Of a DNA stretch of 16,623 nucleotides, positions 14,846-16,623 are shown in pieces (the first letter of the stretch is position 1; the number at the start of each line of letters is the position of its first letter). Position numbers and translations under genes: made by a program. The notes beneath the pieces were generated by a model. The model was not told where the DNA came from and did not search any database. It was given only the letters and a program-made list of their open reading frames with translations. Origin of the DNA: Candidatus Uhrbacteria bacterium (lineage in GTDB: Bacteria > Patescibacteriota > Patescibacteriia > UBA9934 > GWF2-40-263); assembly GCA_018700535.1 (NCBI GenBank), contig JABITQ010000074.1, positions 1-16,623 on the forward strand, given 5' to 3'.

Positions 14846-15517
14846 ATGGGTAAGAAGTTTAGCAAGAAGCAAATTGAAGCAATGAACAGCGACAGAGAGG
14901 TTGCAGCTTTGGTGACGGTGATAGTCACCATACTCTTCACGTTCATGGCAGCATCCATTCAGATGAGTGAAAACACAACAACAGCAACAAGCTTAGGAAC
15001 CTATGAATTAGTCTCGTTGTGTGTCTACCTGATCACCCAATTCATGAACGTTACGAAAGACAATGACGTTTGGCTGTGGAACGAGATTCTTGTCCGAAAG
15101 GGCAACCCCATCGCAAGAACCATACTCGCAATTTGTTTCGCGCCAGGTCTCCTCGTCTCGGCGGCAGGCTATTCTGTCAGCTGGCTCATCCACATGATCT
15201 GCCGGTACGCATTCTTCTACCCCTACCTGTACAGTAGAGATTACAAGGTAGAAGTACTGGAGGCCTATCACGCAGTACGGGTGCTGAAAAAGAACGATGC
15301 GGATGAGGATGCGATTGAGGCTGCAAAGGCTCAACTGTGGATGTGGGCGAAGAAAAAACATGTGGACATTAAGAGCGACCTTGCTGAACACAATCGTCTT
15401 GCTGCGATCGAGCAAGCAAACTCCACCGTCGATGATCTCAAACACAGAAGTACTGCTGCCACAGAGGTAGACGAAAGTGCACAAGCTCGACCACAACCAC
15501 CAAAGGTGTCTCAGTAG
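14846..15517 (+). CDS. Uncharacterised membrane protein, tandem paralogue 1
   Basis: I do not recognise a named family. The 223-residue product has a basic N-terminus (GKKFSKKQIEAM), hydrophobic segments at about 19-40, 50-69 and a long one at 90-130 that may cross twice, then a soluble, charged C-terminal part of about 90 residues. It is paralogous to the next gene: over residues 74-174 about 43 of 101 positions are identical without gaps by hand count, including LWN, LAI..AP, LxSR, EAYxAxR, NxAD and QxWxWAxKKxVD. The W-rich C-terminal motif is the best family signature. The start is ATG 14846, fixed by GGAGG at 14836-14840 with 5 bases of spacing; an earlier in-frame ATG at 14804 lies inside the terminator. 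It has its own promoter and is followed by a 38-nt hairpin repeat. Confidence 0.82.
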   Translation: MGKKFSKKQIEAMNSDREVAALVTVIVTILFTFMAASIQMSENTTTATSLGTYELVSLCVYLITQFMNVTKDNDVWLWNEILVRKGNPIARTILAICFAPGLLVSAAGYSVSWLIHMICRYAFFYPYLYSRDYKVEVLEAYHAVRVLKKNDADEDAIEAAKAQLWMWAKKKHVDIKSDLAEHNRLAAIEQANSTVDDLKHRSTAATEVDESAQARPQPPKVSQ

Positions 15518-15520
15518 ACA

Positions 15521-15558
15521 CCAACGCAACACACCGCCACATACGTTGGCGGTGTTTC
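15521..15558 (+). repeat. 38-nt hairpin element, copy 1
   Basis: Starts 3 bases after the stop codon of paralogue 1. It matches copy 2 (16287-16324) at 37 of 38 positions, including the 7-base loop CATACGT, although the genes in front have diverged strongly. The main hairpin pairs 15531-15539 with 15547-15555; an alternative, mutually exclusive one pairs CCAACG (15521-15526) with CGTTGG (15544-15549). Confidence 0.9.
15531..15557 (+). terminator. Possible weak terminator after paralogue 1
   Basis: A 9-bp GC-rich stem with a 7-base loop is followed by only three T, so termination may be incomplete. It is part of the 38-nt repeat. Confidence 0.5.
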
Positions 15559-15561
15559 TGA

Positions 15562-15590
15562 TTGACGACCAGATGTCTTGCTGCTAGGTT
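15562..15590 (+). promoter_or_regulatory. Promoter of the second tandem membrane gene
   Basis: TTGACG (15562-15567), 17-base spacer, TAGGTT (15585-15590). It has the same spacing and the same -10 block as the first paralogue's promoter. Predicted start near 15597, 28-base leader containing GGAG. Confidence 0.55.
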
Positions 15591-15624
15591 GTTTTTACAC
15601 CCATCTTCAAACTCGGAGTGACAG

Positions 15625-16284
15625 ATGGCTCAAAAGCTCAGCATGGAAGACAACAGGCGAATGAACAGGCTGATGCGACATTCTGCCATCATCAGCTTTG
15701 CACTACTCATTGTGCCCGTCGTAACCTTGTTTATGCAGGGAATCCCCGAAGCCTTAGTGTTTTGGGCAGGAATCTCGTTCACCCTCAACACTGCGATCGA
15801 CATACCATTGAGAGTGCCGGGCGCCCACTTTCGGATCGACTTCCCCTTGTGGAATGTGATCTTTAGACGCAGAGAAGCTTTGCTTTTAAGAGTTGTTCTG
15901 GCGATCAGTCTGGCACCCATACTCCTGTTCATGGCGATTCTGACACTTGCATACCTACTTGCAAGCATCACCTTCCGACACGTGTTCCTTATCCCGATTC
16001 TGCTCAGCCGCCCCCACAAAAAACAGGCCTTCGAAGCCTATATTGCGTGGAGAGACCTGGTTGAAAATGAGGCAGATCCCGAGGACATTGAGAAAGCTGA
16101 GAGGCAGATGTGGACATGGGCACGCAAGAAACCAGTTGATCCCAGCATCCAGCGCAATGAACACGCTCGTGACGAAGCGATCAGAGCAGCGGGTTGCATC
16201 ATCAGAGATCTGACCTTCCAGAGTGATGCTCTACAACAAGACTCTGAAGGAACTCTGCCAGACACAAGCCCGGCGCCCAACTAG
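15625..16284 (+). CDS. Uncharacterised membrane protein, tandem paralogue 2
   Basis: A 219-residue relative of the preceding gene, of unknown function. Its layout is the same: a polar, basic N-terminus (1-18), hydrophobic segments at about 19-38 and 42-60, a long hydrophobic region at 85-128 that may form two helices, and a charged C-terminal part containing EAYIAWRDL (137-145) and QMWTWARKKPVD (161-172). The middle and C-terminal parts align with paralogue 1 without gaps; the first 70 residues are poorly conserved. The ATG at 15625 is set by GGAG at 15615-15618 with 6 bases of spacing. It has its own promoter and ends at the second copy of the 38-nt hairpin. It converges on parB. The cytoplasmic or extracytoplasmic side of the C-terminal domain cannot be decided from sequence alone. 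Confidence 0.82.
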   Translation: MAQKLSMEDNRRMNRLMRHSAIISFALLIVPVVTLFMQGIPEALVFWAGISFTLNTAIDIPLRVPGAHFRIDFPLWNVIFRRREALLLRVVLAISLAPILLFMAILTLAYLLASITFRHVFLIPILLSRPHKKQAFEAYIAWRDLVENEADPEDIEKAERQMWTWARKKPVDPSIQRNEHARDEAIRAAGCIIRDLTFQSDALQQDSEGTLPDTSPAPN

Positions 16285-16286
16285 CG

Positions 16287-16324
16287 CCAACGCAAAACAC
16301 CGCCACATACGTTGGCGGTGTTTC
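16287..16324 (+). repeat. 38-nt hairpin element, copy 2
   Basis: Starts 2 bases after the stop codon of paralogue 2. It is the near-identical partner of 15521-15558, with one mismatch. Here the main stem extends to 11 bp (16295-16305 with 16313-16323). The alternative pairing CCAACG/CGTTGG (16287-16292 with 16310-16315) is also conserved. Confidence 0.9.
16295..16323. terminator. Hairpin terminator between paralogue 2 and parB
   Basis: An 11-bp stem with a 7-base loop lies between convergent genes. There is a three-T run on the plus strand and a four-T run on the minus strand, so it may serve both, weakly. Confidence 0.6.
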
Positions 16325-16341
16325 AAATTTACAATCTATAC

Positions 16342-16623
16342 TTAGTCGATCAACTGATCTAGCAAGTCCATTAACTCCTCACGCGAGTAGAACGAAATGG
16401 CGATCTTCCCCTTCCCTGCAGACTCCTGGATATCCACCTTGGTCCCGAGGATTTCCCGCAGGCGCTTTTCGTGCGCAAGAATGTTTGGATCCTTTCTGCT
16501 CTGCCCGTGCTTTTTGCGTGATCCAGTATTACTCGCACGCGCCTCGACCTCTCGGACACTCACTCCCCCTTTCAAAATCTGCAGAAAGATCTCGTGGCGT
16601 TTATCTAGGTCTGGCTCTGCCAA
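16342..16623 (-). CDS. parB: Chromosome-partitioning protein ParB, C-terminal part (5' end off right edge)
   Basis: ParB binds parS sites near the replication origin, spreads on DNA as a CTP-dependent clamp and works with ParA in segregation. Only the last 93 codons are in the window. The first visible codon (TTG at 16621-16623) is internal, not a start. RHEIFLQILKGGVSVREVEARA-like residues match the end of the central DNA-binding region, where family members read (L)SVRxxE. A variable basic linker (about 30-43) follows. Then NILAHEKRLREILGTKV and GKIAISFYSREELMDLLDQL match the C-terminal dimerisation domain. The frame ends with a TAA at 16342-16344. The catalytic N-terminal part lies outside the window, and no neighbouring parA is visible. 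Confidence 0.88.
   Translation of the reverse strand: MAEPDLDKRHEIFLQILKGGVSVREVEARASNTGSRKKHGQSRKDPNILAHEKRLREILGTKVDIQESAGKGKIAISFYSREELMDLLDQLID

Noticed and set aside
15008..15532. Minus-strand open frame of 174 codons opposite tandem paralogue 1
   Set aside because: Paralogue 1 has a promoter, a strong ribosome-binding site and a paralogue in the same orientation; the antisense frame has none of these.
1..16623. Reassigned TGA codon as in Gracilibacteria or Absconditabacteria
   Set aside because: TGA acts as the natural stop of pth and dprA, and no conserved gene contains an in-frame TGA.
1..16623. CRISPR arrays, insertion sequences, integrase or phage genes, tRNA or rRNA genes
   Set aside because: No spaced direct-repeat series, transposase or integrase motifs, or cloverleaf and rRNA signatures were found on either strand by reading.

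Overview
This 16.6 kb window looks like a chromosomal segment from a small-genome bacterium, most likely a member of the Patescibacteria (Candidate Phyla Radiation). That placement is an inference. It rests on two open reading frames with a two-helix type IV secretion pilin-like segment of the sort common in that group, a Rel protein that stops after the TGS domain, a topoisomerase I without zinc fingers, and tight packing of core genes. TGA is used normally as a stop codon (pth and dprA both end in TGA), so the recoded Gracilibacteria/SR1 code is not in use here. No tRNA, rRNA, CRISPR array, insertion sequence or phage gene was seen.

Left block, minus strand (read from 5232 down to 1): lepB (signal peptidase I) and hisS (histidyl-tRNA synthetase) form one unit that ends at a strong hairpin. 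It is followed by a TTGACA-type promoter driving rpsU (bS21) and yqeY. The yqeY reading frame continues without a stop into a secreted, pilin-like membrane domain. After another terminator comes a 622-residue envelope protein with a signal peptide, a two-helix pilin-like segment and SbsA-type Ig-like repeats. Two bases later the first 22 codons of a further secreted or membrane protein run off the left edge.

Middle block, plus strand (5405 to 12484): a LytR-CpsA-Psr (LCP) cell-wall ligase stands opposite lepB, separated from it by a 73-bp near-perfect palindrome. Then follow der (ribosome-assembly GTPase), pth (peptidyl-tRNA hydrolase), dprA (DNA uptake/recombination mediator) and topA (topoisomerase I), nearly touching or overlapping. 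A hairpin with T-runs on both sides ends topA and also the convergent, unrecognised 218-residue gene at 12523-13179.

Right block: rel (ppGpp synthetase/hydrolase) is divergent from the unknown gene, with back-to-back promoters. Then come two tandem paralogous membrane proteins that I cannot assign to a family. Each has its own promoter of identical architecture and a strong Shine-Dalgarno site, and each is followed by an almost identical 38-nt hairpin element. The C-terminal part of parB enters on the minus strand from the right edge.

The most unusual items are the tandem membrane-protein cassettes with their preserved 38-nt hairpin, the YqeY/pilin-like fusion, the palindrome between lepB and the LCP gene, and a set of promoters placed so close to start codons that several mRNAs may be leaderless.
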